DNA of 64,000 nt, from positions 453,561-517,560 of the forward strand of contig NZ_PGGU01000016.1 in assembly GCF_002872075.1 (NCBI RefSeq). Reading direction: 5' to 3'. The first letter of the stretch is position 1. Each line of letters starts with the position of its first letter. Of this stretch, positions 57,939-64,000 are shown piece after piece. The stretch is from Microbacterium aurantiacum. Its GTDB lineage: Bacteria; Actinomycetota; Actinomycetes; Actinomycetales; Microbacteriaceae. The notes beneath the pieces were generated by a model. It worked only from the letters and a program-made list of their open reading frames with translations. It was not told the DNA's origin and ran no database searches. Position numbers and translations under genes: made by a program.

Positions 57939-58454
57939 CTACACAGCCGTGGCCAGCAGTGCTTCGATCCGGTCGACGAGGTGCTCGGGGGCGGCATCCA
58001 CGGAGATCGTGATGCCGGCCTCCTGCGCCGTGAGCGGCTCGAGAGTGGCGAGCTGCGACTGCAGCAGCGCGGGAGGCATGAAGTGCCCCTCGCGCGCCGC
58101 GGTCTGCTCGGCCAGACGTTCGGGGAGGGCGTCGAGGTGCACGAACAGGGTCTGCGGGGCGAGCCGCCGCAGGCGCTGCCGGTAGATGCGCTTCAGCGCG
58201 GAACAGGCCACGACCGGGCCGTCACCGGAGGACAGAGCTCGACCGACGCGGTCGAGCCAGGGCCAGCGGTCGCTGTCGTCGAGCGGAATGCCGGCGCTCA
58301 TCTTCGCGATGTTCCCCGCGCCGTGCAGGTCGTCGGCATCGATGAACTCGACTCCGCGACGACGGGCGAGCTCTCTTCCCACCGTGGTCTTGCCCGCGCC
58401 GGAGACGCCCATCACGACGATGGGCCGCCGCCGTGCGGTCTCGTCACCAGTCAT
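57939..58454 (-). CDS. gntK: Gluconokinase
   Basis: 171 aa, the GntK size. P-loop [17 protein letters not shown] (about residue 16), then [21 protein letters not shown] (gluconate-site motif), '[16 protein letters not shown]' and '[16 protein letters not shown]', all diagnostic of the family. It phosphorylates gluconate to 6-phosphogluconate, entering the pentose phosphate pathway. The start lies 11 bp inside the manD-type gene, so they are co-transcribed. The pairing suggests a sugar-acid pathway under the divergent FadR-type regulator. Confidence 0.95.
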   Translation of the reverse strand: MTGDETARRRPIVVMGVSGAGKTTVGRELARRRGVEFIDADDLHGAGNIAKMSAGIPLDDSDRWPWLDRVGRALSSGDGPVVACSALKRIYRQRLRRLAPQTLFVHLDALPERLAEQTAAREGHFMPPALLQSQLATLEPLTAQEAGITISVDAAPEHLVDRIEALLATAV

Positions 58455-59682
58455 GGACCGTGCCGTCGATCAGGCGGTTGTACGGGAGGTACGCCTGCTC
58501 GTACGGGTATCTGCCTGCCTCGTCGACGTCGAGCTCGACGCCGAGGCCGGGCTTGTCGCCGGGATGCAGCAGGCCGTTCTGCCAGGTGAACGACTGCTGG
58601 AACACCGCGTTCGTGCGGCTGCCGTGCTGCATGTACTCCTGGATGCCGAAGTTGTGGATCGCGAGGCCGAGGTGCATCGCCGCGGCCATGCCGACGGGTG
58701 AGATGTCGGTCGGGCCGTGCATGCCCGACTTGATCTGGTACATCGCGGCGTAGTCGAGGGTCTTCTTCAGGGCGGTGATGCCGCCCATGTGGGTGACGGC
58801 ACCGCGCACGTAGTCGATGAGCTGGTCGCGGATGATGTCCTTGAAGTCCCAGACCGTGTTGAAGATCTCGCCGATCGCGAGCGGAGTCGTGGTGTGCTGG
58901 CGGACGAGCCGCAGCGCCTCCTGGTTCTCGGCGGGTGTGCAGTCCTCGAGCCAGAACAGGTCGTAGGGCTCGAGAGCCTTGCCGAGCTTCGCGGCCTGGA
59001 TCGGCGTCATCCGGTGATGCCCGTCGTGCAGCAGCGGGATGTCTGGGCCGAACTCGTTGCGTACGGCCTCGAAGACGCCGGGGAGGTGAGTGAGATACGC
59101 GCGGGTGTCCCAGTCCTCTTCCACCGGCTTCGCGCCGCGTCGGGCCGGCTCGTGGTCGTAGCGCACTGTCGCGTCACCGAGATCGGCTCCTTGAGCGGCG
59201 ATGCCGTAGATGGCCTTGAGAGTGGGCACACCGGTCTGCACCCGGATCGCGCGGTACCCCTGCTCCTGGTGCGCGCGGATCGAGTCGAACAGCTCGGGAA
59301 GCTCTTTGCCCGACGCGTGCCCGTAGGCCAAGAGCCCAGTGCGCGAGGCTCCGCCGAGCAGCTGGTAGACGGGCATGCCGGCCTTCTTGCCCTTGATGTC
59401 CCACAGTGCCATGTCGACGGCGGCGATGGCGGCCATCGTCACCGGGCCGCGGCGCCAGTAGCAGCCGCGGTAGAGGAATTGCCACATGTCTTCGATGCGA
59501 TCCTCATCGGCGCCGATCAGCAGCGGCACGACGTGCTCGGTCAGGTAGGCGACGACGGCGAGCTCGCGGCCGTTCAGCGTCGCATCGCCGAGACCGGTGA
59601 CGCCGTCCGCGGTCGTGATCTTGAGGGTGACGAAGTTGCGGTCCGGGCTCGTGACGACCACTTCGGCCTTGTCGATGGGCAT
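58444..59682 (-). CDS. Enolase superfamily sugar-acid dehydratase (ManD type)
   Basis: 412 aa from the ATG at 59682 (GGAG ribosome site). N-terminal capping domain, then the TIM barrel: [11 protein letters not shown] (metal Asp), [12 protein letters not shown] (metal Glu), PLAIGEIFN (metal Glu) and an active-site loop containing '[24 protein letters not shown]'. The 'HDGHHR' and 'LEDC' pattern matches D-mannonate dehydratases of the ManD family, which convert mannonate to 2-keto-3-deoxygluconate. Some members act slowly or on gluconate, so activity is not assured. The operon with gluconokinase suggests a hexonate or glucuronate route. Confidence 0.88.
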   Translation of the reverse strand: MPIDKAEVVVTSPDRNFVTLKITTADGVTGLGDATLNGRELAVVAYLTEHVVPLLIGADEDRIEDMWQFLYRGCYWRRGPVTMAAIAAVDMALWDIKGKKAGMPVYQLLGGASRTGLLAYGHASGKELPELFDSIRAHQEQGYRAIRVQTGVPTLKAIYGIAAQGADLGDATVRYDHEPARRGAKPVEEDWDTRAYLTHLPGVFEAVRNEFGPDIPLLHDGHHRMTPIQAAKLGKALEPYDLFWLEDCTPAENQEALRLVRQHTTTPLAIGEIFNTVWDFKDIIRDQLIDYVRGAVTHMGGITALKKTLDYAAMYQIKSGMHGPTDISPVGMAAAMHLGLAIHNFGIQEYMQHGSRTNAVFQQSFTWQNGLLHPGDKPGLGVELDVDEAGRYPYEQAYLPYNRLIDGTVHDW

Positions 59683-59719
59683 CTTTGCTCCTGCGCGTGA
59701 CGCGGCCCGAGGGTCGCTG

Positions 59720-59759
59720 ACTGGTATGGCAAGTGCCATATTGCCACTGCCATACCAGT
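59720..59759. promoter_or_regulatory. FadR-type operator between the manD-like and gntR genes
   Basis: ACTGGTATGGCA (59720-59731) and its exact inverse TGCCATACCAGT (59748-59759). A further internal palindrome, ATGGCAAGTGCCAT (59726-59739), puts three TGCCAT half-sites in 40 bases. It sits between the divergent genes, 22 bases before the regulator start. Confidence 0.78.
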
Positions 59760-59769
59760 TGCGTCAAGC

Positions 59770-59775
59770 TATCGT
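59770..59775 (+). promoter_or_regulatory. Leaderless -10 box of the FadR-type regulator gene
   Basis: TATCGT then six bases (gaccgt) and ATG at 59782. The operator palindrome ends 10 bases upstream, so repression would be direct. Confidence 0.55.
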
Positions 59776-59781
59776 GACCGT

Positions 59782-60495
59782 ATGCCCGAGCCCGTGTCCC
59801 GCCCCACCGCGCGCTCGCTCGCCTACGGCCGGATCCGTGACGACATCGTCCGCGGAGTGTTCGCCCCCGGGACGCTTCTGTCCGAGAACGAGCTCGCGGC
59901 ATCCCTCGGCCTCAGTCGGCAGCCGGTGCGCGAGGCACTGCTGCTCATCGCGCAGGAGGGACTCGTCGAGGTGCGGCCGCAGAGCGGCACCTACGTCACC
60001 CGCATCGATCCCGACCGGGTGCGTGAGGCGCAGTTCATCCGCGAGGCCATCGAGCTCGCCTCGCTCGCGGCGTGCGCAGCGCCGACCGAGGAAGAGGAGC
60101 GGATGCTGCGCGACATCATCGCGCGCCAACGCTCCGCATCCGACCGCGATGCGCTCTACCCGCTGGACGAGGAGTTCCATCGCGCCCTGCTGGGGCTGGC
60201 CGGGCACGCCAACGCCTGGGCCGCGGTCAGCGCCGCCAAAGGCCACCTCGATCGCGCGCGCTACGTGGGCATGAGCGCCACCCGTGCCGTGCAGGACTAC
60301 GTCGACGACCATGAGCGGGTGCTCGATGCGCTCGCCGCAGGCGACGCGGATGCCGCGGCCGAGGCTCTGCGCGAGCACCTGCGCTTCGTCTTCGCCGACC
60401 TCGACGCCGTGCGGATGCAGCATCCGGAGCTGTTCGACGGCGCCGATGCACCTCGCACCAGGACACCGCGCACGGGTCGCACCGCCCGGCGGTGA
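59782..60495 (+). CDS. GntR family regulator, FadR/FCD subfamily
   Basis: 237 aa. The winged helix is LAYGRIRDDIVRGVFAPGTL, LSENELAASLGLSRQPVREA, followed by 'VEVRPQSGTYVTRIDPDRV'. The FCD C-terminal domain (about 85-215) has metal/ligand residues in 'LDEEFHRALLGLAGH' and a late 'DDHERVLDALAAGDADAA'. It likely senses a sugar acid and represses its own gene and the manD-like/gntK operon through the palindrome at 59720-59759. Confidence 0.93.
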   Translation: MPEPVSRPTARSLAYGRIRDDIVRGVFAPGTLLSENELAASLGLSRQPVREALLLIAQEGLVEVRPQSGTYVTRIDPDRVREAQFIREAIELASLAACAAPTEEEERMLRDIIARQRSASDRDALYPLDEEFHRALLGLAGHANAWAAVSAAKGHLDRARYVGMSATRAVQDYVDDHERVLDALAAGDADAAAEALREHLRFVFADLDAVRMQHPELFDGADAPRTRTPRTGRTARR

Positions 60496-60529
60496 CCGAC
60501 GGCGGGGCCGTGTGCCTCCGAACCCTTGG

Positions 60530-60535
60530 TACCGT
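60530..60535 (+). promoter_or_regulatory. Leaderless -10 box of the PH-like membrane protein gene
   Basis: TACCGT then six bases (cggtag) and ATG at 60542. Confidence 0.55.
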
Positions 60536-60541
60536 CGGTAG

Positions 60542-61084
60542 ATGATCACCGGTGTCGTGCTGAAGTTCGTCCTCTTCGCGGCGGCGCTGATCCTGGTGGT
60601 GCTCCTGGTGCGGCGCGCGTTCAAGAAGCCGAACCGTGCGAAGGCCCAGCCCGACCGCATCCGGATGCCGAAGCTCGTGCTGATCATCGCCTGGAGTCTG
60701 CTGGGCCTCGGCCTCCTCATGTCGCTGCTGGCGTTCGGCAGCGGCAACATGCGCGACCCGGTTCCGTTCCGCATCGCCTCGGTGGTGATGGTGGCCGGCG
60801 GGCTGCTCGTCCTGCTGGTGTACAACAACTGGTACCTCGCTCCGGGCCGCGACGAGATCGCGTTCGGCACCGTCTTCGGCGGCGCCAAGGTGATCCGCTA
60901 CAGCGACATCGCCACCTATCGGACGGTCGACCGCGGCGGCCGGCGGATGCTGTTCCTGTCGTCGTCGTCGGGGACGAAGCTCAGCGTCAACCTCGCGGCC
61001 CACGACGTGTCGCCGCTGCTCGCGTACATCGAGTTCCACCGGCGCAACGGGCGCTGGCCCGCCGGCGGGGAGTTGCGCGCCTGA
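60542..61084 (+). CDS. Small membrane protein with PH-like C-terminus
   Basis: 180 aa. Three membrane helices (about residues 5-22, 42-65 and 78-97) and then a beta-rich cytoplasmic part, 'LAPGRDEIAFGTVFGGAKVIRYSDIATYRTV', which resembles bacterial PH-domain membrane proteins. The function is unknown. Leaderless start. Confidence 0.7.
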   Translation: MITGVVLKFVLFAAALILVVLLVRRAFKKPNRAKAQPDRIRMPKLVLIIAWSLLGLGLLMSLLAFGSGNMRDPVPFRIASVVMVAGGLLVLLVYNNWYLAPGRDEIAFGTVFGGAKVIRYSDIATYRTVDRGGRRMLFLSSSSGTKLSVNLAAHDVSPLLAYIEFHRRNGRWPAGGELRA

Positions 61085-61120
61085 GCGCCGGTCTACCGTC
61101 GGGGCGCTGAAGCGTCGGCG

Positions 61121-61468
61121 TCAGCGCTGCTTCTCGGCGCACGGGACGCACAGTTCGGCGAACGGCCGCACCTCCAGGCGTGCCGCCGGGATCGGCTGAC
61201 CGCATCGGGTGCAGACGCCGTAGCGGCCGTCGTCCAGGCGCACCAGTGCGCCCTCGACCTGCGCGAGTTCGGACCGCGCTGCCTCGGCGAGACCCTGCAG
61301 ACGCGACCACTCCGCCGACAGCGGCACGCCTTCGGGGTCGTGCTCGTCGTCGTCGCTCAGGCTGCTGCGGTCGTGCTGGAGCGCTTCCAGTGCGTCATCG
61401 ATCGTGGTCACCCTGGCCGCGGCATCCGCTCGCAGCTCCTGCAACCGCGCACGCGCATCCTGGGGCAT
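61121..61468 (-). CDS. TraR/DksA-type zinc finger protein
   Basis: 115 aa. A long N-terminal coiled coil (about residues 1-75) and a C-terminal four-cysteine zinc finger: GVCTRCGQPIPAARLEVRPF then CVPC. The region VRLDDGRYGVCTRCGQPI is a family signature. DksA-like proteins act in the RNA polymerase secondary channel; actinobacterial homologues of this form are not characterised as such. The start has TAGGGT six bases before it (61475-61480, minus), divergent from the YciI-like gene 34 bases away. Confidence 0.88.
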   Translation of the reverse strand: MPQDARARLQELRADAAARVTTIDDALEALQHDRSSLSDDDEHDPEGVPLSAEWSRLQGLAEAARSELAQVEGALVRLDDGRYGVCTRCGQPIPAARLEVRPFAELCVPCAEKQR

Positions 61469-61474
61469 TCCCTC

Positions 61475-61480
61475 ACCCTA
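61475..61480 (-). promoter_or_regulatory. Leaderless -10 box of the TraR/DksA-like gene
   Basis: TAGGGT on the minus strand, then six bases (gaggga), then ATG at 61468. Confidence 0.55.
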
Positions 61481-61490
61481 GGTGCCGTCG

Positions 61491-61496
61491 TAGCAT
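61491..61496 (+). promoter_or_regulatory. Leaderless -10 box of the YciI-like gene
   Basis: TAGCAT then six bases (cgtgcc) and ATG at 61503. It nearly abuts the divergent TraR/DksA-like promoter. Confidence 0.55.
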
Positions 61497-61502
61497 CGTG
61501 CC

Positions 61503-61841
61503 ATGACCAAGTACCTCATCTCCTTTCCGAGCGAAGCGATGGTGCTCACCGCCGAGGAGTTCCCGATCGTCGTCGCCGAGTCGCACGCCGTCATCGAGGA
61601 GGCGAAGGCCGCAGGTGTCTACGTGTTCGGTGGCGGGATCGACGAGCAGGTCGATCCCGTGCTCGTCTCCGCCGACGGATCGGTGAGCACGATGATCTAC
61701 CGGGGCTCCGAACTCAACGGCGGGTTCACCGTGCTCGAACTGCCGACCCGCGAGGATGCGATCGAGTGGGCACGGAAGATCGCCGCCGCCTGCCGCTGCC
61801 CGCAGGAGCTCCGCGCGTTCGGGTACGACCCGGCCAGCTGA
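61503..61841 (+). CDS. YciI-related (DGPF) domain protein
   Basis: 112 aa. The ferredoxin-like fold of the YCII superfamily is recognisable from KYLISFPSEAMVLTAEEFPI at the start and 'ELNGGFTVLELPTREDAIEWARKIAAACRCP' with RAFG near the end. In actinobacteria such proteins often sit with ECF sigma factors; none is visible here. The biochemical role is unknown, though related YciI has been proposed as an enzyme with a His-Asp pair. Leaderless start. Confidence 0.82.
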   Translation: MTKYLISFPSEAMVLTAEEFPIVVAESHAVIEEAKAAGVYVFGGGIDEQVDPVLVSADGSVSTMIYRGSELNGGFTVLELPTREDAIEWARKIAAACRCPQELRAFGYDPAS

Positions 61842-61848
61842 CTACGAC

Positions 61849-62373
61849 TCAGCGCACCGGGGCGCTGCTTCGACCTGTGGGTCGTCCGCTGAGCTCGGCA
61901 TCCAGCGTCTCCTGCGCGATACGCATGCCCTCTGCGTAGGCAGGCTCCTGCAGGCGCGACCACATCACGTCCTCCGGAACGTCCTCGACCTGGCTGACCA
62001 CCCACCAGATGTTGCCGAACGGGTCCTTGATGCGACCGCCACGCTGGCCGAACGCGCTGTCCGAGAGGTCGGTCACGACCCGTCCCCCGGCTGTAAGGGC
62101 CTTGGCGAATGCGGCGTCCGCATCCGCGACCCACACCCGCAGCAGGCTCGGCAGCGCCGGCCACTCCGGCCGACGATCGAAGGCGAGCACGACGGTGTCG
62201 CCGACGCGGATCTCCCCGTGGCCGATCGAGCCGTCTTCGGTGGCCACACGTGCGAGTTCCTCTCCGTCGAACACGGCCACGACGAAGTCGAGGAACGCGC
62301 CGGTGTCGTCGGTGACGACCCACGGGGCGATGCTCGTGTAGCCGGTGGGGGTGGAGTTGTGCAGTTCGGACAT
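61849..62373 (-). CDS. VOC (glyoxalase-like) family protein
   Basis: 174 aa from the ATG at 62373 with AAAGGAA upstream. The VOC fold pieces are SIAPWVVTDDTGAFLDFVV, 'VGDTVVLAFDRRPEW', LRVWVADADAAFAKALTAGG and 'RIKDPFGNIWWVVS', as in PhnB-like proteins. Metal ligands typical of glyoxalase I (His/Glu) are not clearly conserved. It lies divergent from the WYL regulator, which may control it. Confidence 0.85.
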   Translation of the reverse strand: MSELHNSTPTGYTSIAPWVVTDDTGAFLDFVVAVFDGEELARVATEDGSIGHGEIRVGDTVVLAFDRRPEWPALPSLLRVWVADADAAFAKALTAGGRVVTDLSDSAFGQRGGRIKDPFGNIWWVVSQVEDVPEDVMWSRLQEPAYAEGMRIAQETLDAELSGRPTGRSSAPVR

Positions 62374-62453
62374 GTCCGGTTCCTTTCGGGAAGGTGTGCT
62401 GATGTCGGCAACGCTACGCAAGGAGTAGGACCGTTCCCGTCCTAGATCTGAAG

Positions 62454-62459
62454 GACAAT
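62454..62459 (+). promoter_or_regulatory. Leaderless -10 box of the WYL regulator gene
   Basis: GACAAT then six bases (ggaggc) and ATG at 62466; the same six bases also look like a ribosome site, so leadered initiation from an upstream start is not excluded. Confidence 0.4.
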
Positions 62460-62465
62460 GGAGGC

Positions 62466-63422
62466 ATGGCCGGACCCACGTCACGACTGCTGTCGCTGTT
62501 GTCGTTGTTGCAGACCTCTCGAACCTGGTCGGGCAGCGAACTCGCCGACCGCCTGGAGATCACGCACCGCACCGTCCGCCGAGACATCGATCGGTTGCGC
62601 GAGATGGGGTATCCGATCGAGGCCGATCTCGGAGCGCACGGCGGGTATCGTCTGGTCGCGGGCAGCTCGATGCCGCCCCTGCTTCTCGAGGACGACGAAG
62701 CGGTGGCAGTCGCTCTGGGCCTGCGCACGATCGCGGTCCATGGGCTGCCCGAACTCGAGGACGCCGGCGTCCGGGCGCTCACCAAACTCAGCCAGTCGCT
62801 GCCCGCTCGGCTGCGGTACCGAGTGCACACCCTCGCGGCGGCGGCGATGTCCTGGGGGCCGCGGTCGGGAACCGCCGTCGATCCGGACGTCCTCACCGTG
62901 CTCGCTGCCGCCACGGCCAATCGCGAGAGAGTGCGCTTGTCGTACGAGGATCGCGGCGGCCGGTTCAGTGCCAGGCACGTCGAACCCCAGCGACTGGTGA
63001 ACGCAGGCCAGCACTGGTACTTCATCGCCTTCGACATCGAGCGCGACGACTGGCGCCACTTCCGCGTCGACCGGATCACGCAGCCGCGGGGCACCGGTGT
63101 GCGGTCACGCGAGATTCTGCGCGAGGAGGACATGCTGCGGCATCTCGAGCATGCCGAGCTCGCGATGGCTCCTACCTATCGCGCGGACATCACCCTGCAC
63201 CTCCCGATGGACGAGGCGCGGTCGCGGCTGCGCGATCACCTCGGCGACGGTGAGCTCATCGCAGAAGGGGAGGGCACGAGGTGGCGAAGCGGAATCGACA
63301 CGGTCGAATGGCTGGCGATGCGGCTGCTTCTTCTCGACTGCCACTTCGTCGTCCACGCGCCGCAAGAACTGCGGGACCACCTTGATCGGATCCACGAACG
63401 CACTCGCAACCCGGAGGCGTGA
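62466..63422 (+). CDS. WYL domain (YafY-type) transcriptional regulator
   Basis: 318 aa. An HTH_11 domain (SRLLSLLSLLQTSRTWSGSE, LADRLEITHRTVRRDIDRLR, then 'GYPIEADLGAHGGYRL') and a WYL domain (about 140-215) with RERVRLSYEDRGG, 'QRLVNAGQHWYFIAFDIERDDWRHFRVDRI' (WYF in place of WYL). A WCX C-terminal extension follows. WYL domains bind nucleic acids or small ligands; this type often represses the adjacent divergent gene, here the VOC gene. A hairpin terminator follows. Confidence 0.92.
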   Translation: MAGPTSRLLSLLSLLQTSRTWSGSELADRLEITHRTVRRDIDRLREMGYPIEADLGAHGGYRLVAGSSMPPLLLEDDEAVAVALGLRTIAVHGLPELEDAGVRALTKLSQSLPARLRYRVHTLAAAAMSWGPRSGTAVDPDVLTVLAAATANRERVRLSYEDRGGRFSARHVEPQRLVNAGQHWYFIAFDIERDDWRHFRVDRITQPRGTGVRSREILREEDMLRHLEHAELAMAPTYRADITLHLPMDEARSRLRDHLGDGELIAEGEGTRWRSGIDTVEWLAMRLLLLDCHFVVHAPQELRDHLDRIHERTRNPEA

Positions 63423-63425
63423 CGC

Positions 63426-63461
63426 ACGGATGCCTCGACGCTGCTGCGTCGAGGCATCCGT
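63426..63461. terminator. Bidirectional terminator after the WYL regulator gene
   Basis: ACGGATGCCTCGACGC (63426-63441), loop TGCT, and its complement (63446-63461): a 16-bp perfect stem between convergent genes. Confidence 0.85.
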
Positions 63462-63475
63462 TCCTGCGTCCGGCG

Positions 63476-64000
63476 TCAGCCGACGGTCGCCGCGATGTCG
63501 GGCTGGTCGCTGAAGATGCCGTCCATGCCCGCATCGAGGAAGACCTGGATCTCCCCGGCGAGGTCACCCGCGGCGAACGGGTCGCTCGATGAGCGGAACT
63601 CGGCGGGCAGGAACTGATTCTCCAGGCGGAACGTCCAGCCGTGCACGGAGAGCCCGGCCGCGTGCGCATCCGCGATCACGGGTGACGGCGCGGCGAGGGT
63701 TCCCGCCGGTGTGCGCGGGATCAGCACCGACTTCTCGACACCGACGCCGTCGGCATAGTCGGCGATCTCGGCGAGGCCGGTCGGCGTCACCAGGTCGGCG
63801 TATGTGCGCGGGTCACCCGCGACCGTGAAGTCGTAGGGGCGTCCGGACGAGCTGATCAGCTGGGCCAGGTGCACGTCGGTGAGGCCGCTCAGCTCCTGCA
63901 GGTTCGACACCTCGAAGCTCTGCACGATCACGGGTGCATCGACGTGATCGACGCCGTTCGCCTGCAGGGCGGCGACGAGGGGCTCCTCGAGCGAGAGGCC
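63476..64000 (-). CDS. Glycerophosphodiester phosphodiesterase, C-terminal part
   Basis: The gene runs off the window end; about 174 C-terminal codons are visible. VIVQSFEVSNLQEL, then a linker, 'ADGVGVEKSVLIPR', 'VIADAHAAGLSVHGWTFRLEN' and 'FLDAGMDGIFSDQPDIA' are the late strands of the GDPD TIM barrel, including the Trp-Thr segment and the final FSDxP motif. It hydrolyses glycerophosphodiesters to glycerol-3-P and alcohol, usually outside the membrane. The signal peptide and catalytic His/Glu are outside the window. Confidence 0.9.
   Translation of the reverse strand, partial: GLSLEEPLVAALQANGVDHVDAPVIVQSFEVSNLQELSGLTDVHLAQLISSSGRPYDFTVAGDPRTYADLVTPTGLAEIADYADGVGVEKSVLIPRTPAGTLAAPSPVIADAHAAGLSVHGWTFRLENQFLPAEFRSSSDPFAAGDLAGEIQVFLDAGMDGIFSDQPDIAATVG

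Overview
The window reads as one continuous, gene-dense stretch of chromosome from a high-GC actinobacterium. I place it in or near Microbacterium (family Microbacteriaceae) from protein family content, strong GC bias at third codon positions, many GTG starts, and repeated use of a TAnnnT -10 box placed exactly six bases before the start codon (leaderless transcription). I see no rRNA, tRNA, CRISPR array, integrase, transposase or prophage gene. The only mobile-looking sequences are short palindromic elements.

Layout. 1-5431 (minus): a MoxR / DUF58 / DUF4381-like / VWA / VWA / TPR operon, plus the start of one more gene. 5561-6911: a PadR regulator and an alpha/beta hydrolase. 7012-10597: a membrane cyclase-like protein with a degraded catalytic centre, followed after one base by an MscS channel with a C-terminal cyclic-nucleotide-binding domain. 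10610-15775: an EamA exporter, purA, a beta-propeller lactonase and a flavin disulfide oxidoreductase. 15982-19182: an OpuC-type osmoprotectant ABC transporter. 19264-22708: a small conserved protein with a mini-ORF leader, an AI-2E family protein, chorismate mutase, and an ArsR / AHSA1 / RibD-like trio. 22763-32765: an amino-sugar region. It holds NgcEFG-type GlcNAc or chitobiose uptake with a SIS protein (minus), a divergent BadF-type kinase, then a plus-strand operon of AgaS-like isomerase, ROK kinase, PfkB kinase, class II aldolase and a DeoR regulator. 32840-37819: a large LuxR regulator, a membrane protein, a Tat-exported protein and a MerR regulator. 37995-39995: a YtrA-type GntR regulator with its ABC transporter. 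40050-42668: a small unknown gene behind two palindromic operators, a LacI regulator and an RsmC-like methyltransferase. 43017-46199: a second, ProVWX-type glycine betaine transporter. 46232-51476: a two-component system divergent from a MacB/FtsX-type ABC exporter. 51574-57889: a lipase maturation factor, an acidic unknown protein, a spermidine-synthase-like protein, CorA, a DUF4442 protein and two membrane proteins. 57939-60495: gluconokinase and a ManD-type dehydratase, divergent from a FadR-type regulator across a strong palindromic operator. 60542-64000: small conserved genes, a WYL regulator and the C-terminal part of a glycerophosphodiester phosphodiesterase.

The main physiological themes are osmotic adaptation (two betaine systems and a cyclic-nucleotide-domain MscS) and sugar-acid or amino-sugar catabolism. 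The most unusual observations are: (1) a family of about 85-97 bp palindromic elements with GTTCACAACTC ends, one flanked by a 6-bp duplication and one lying in frame inside the methyltransferase gene; (2) the degenerate cyclase paired with a nucleotide-domain channel; and (3) a hairpin inside an unusual C-terminal extension of the PfkB kinase. Function assignments rest on motifs I can read and on family knowledge. No database search was run.
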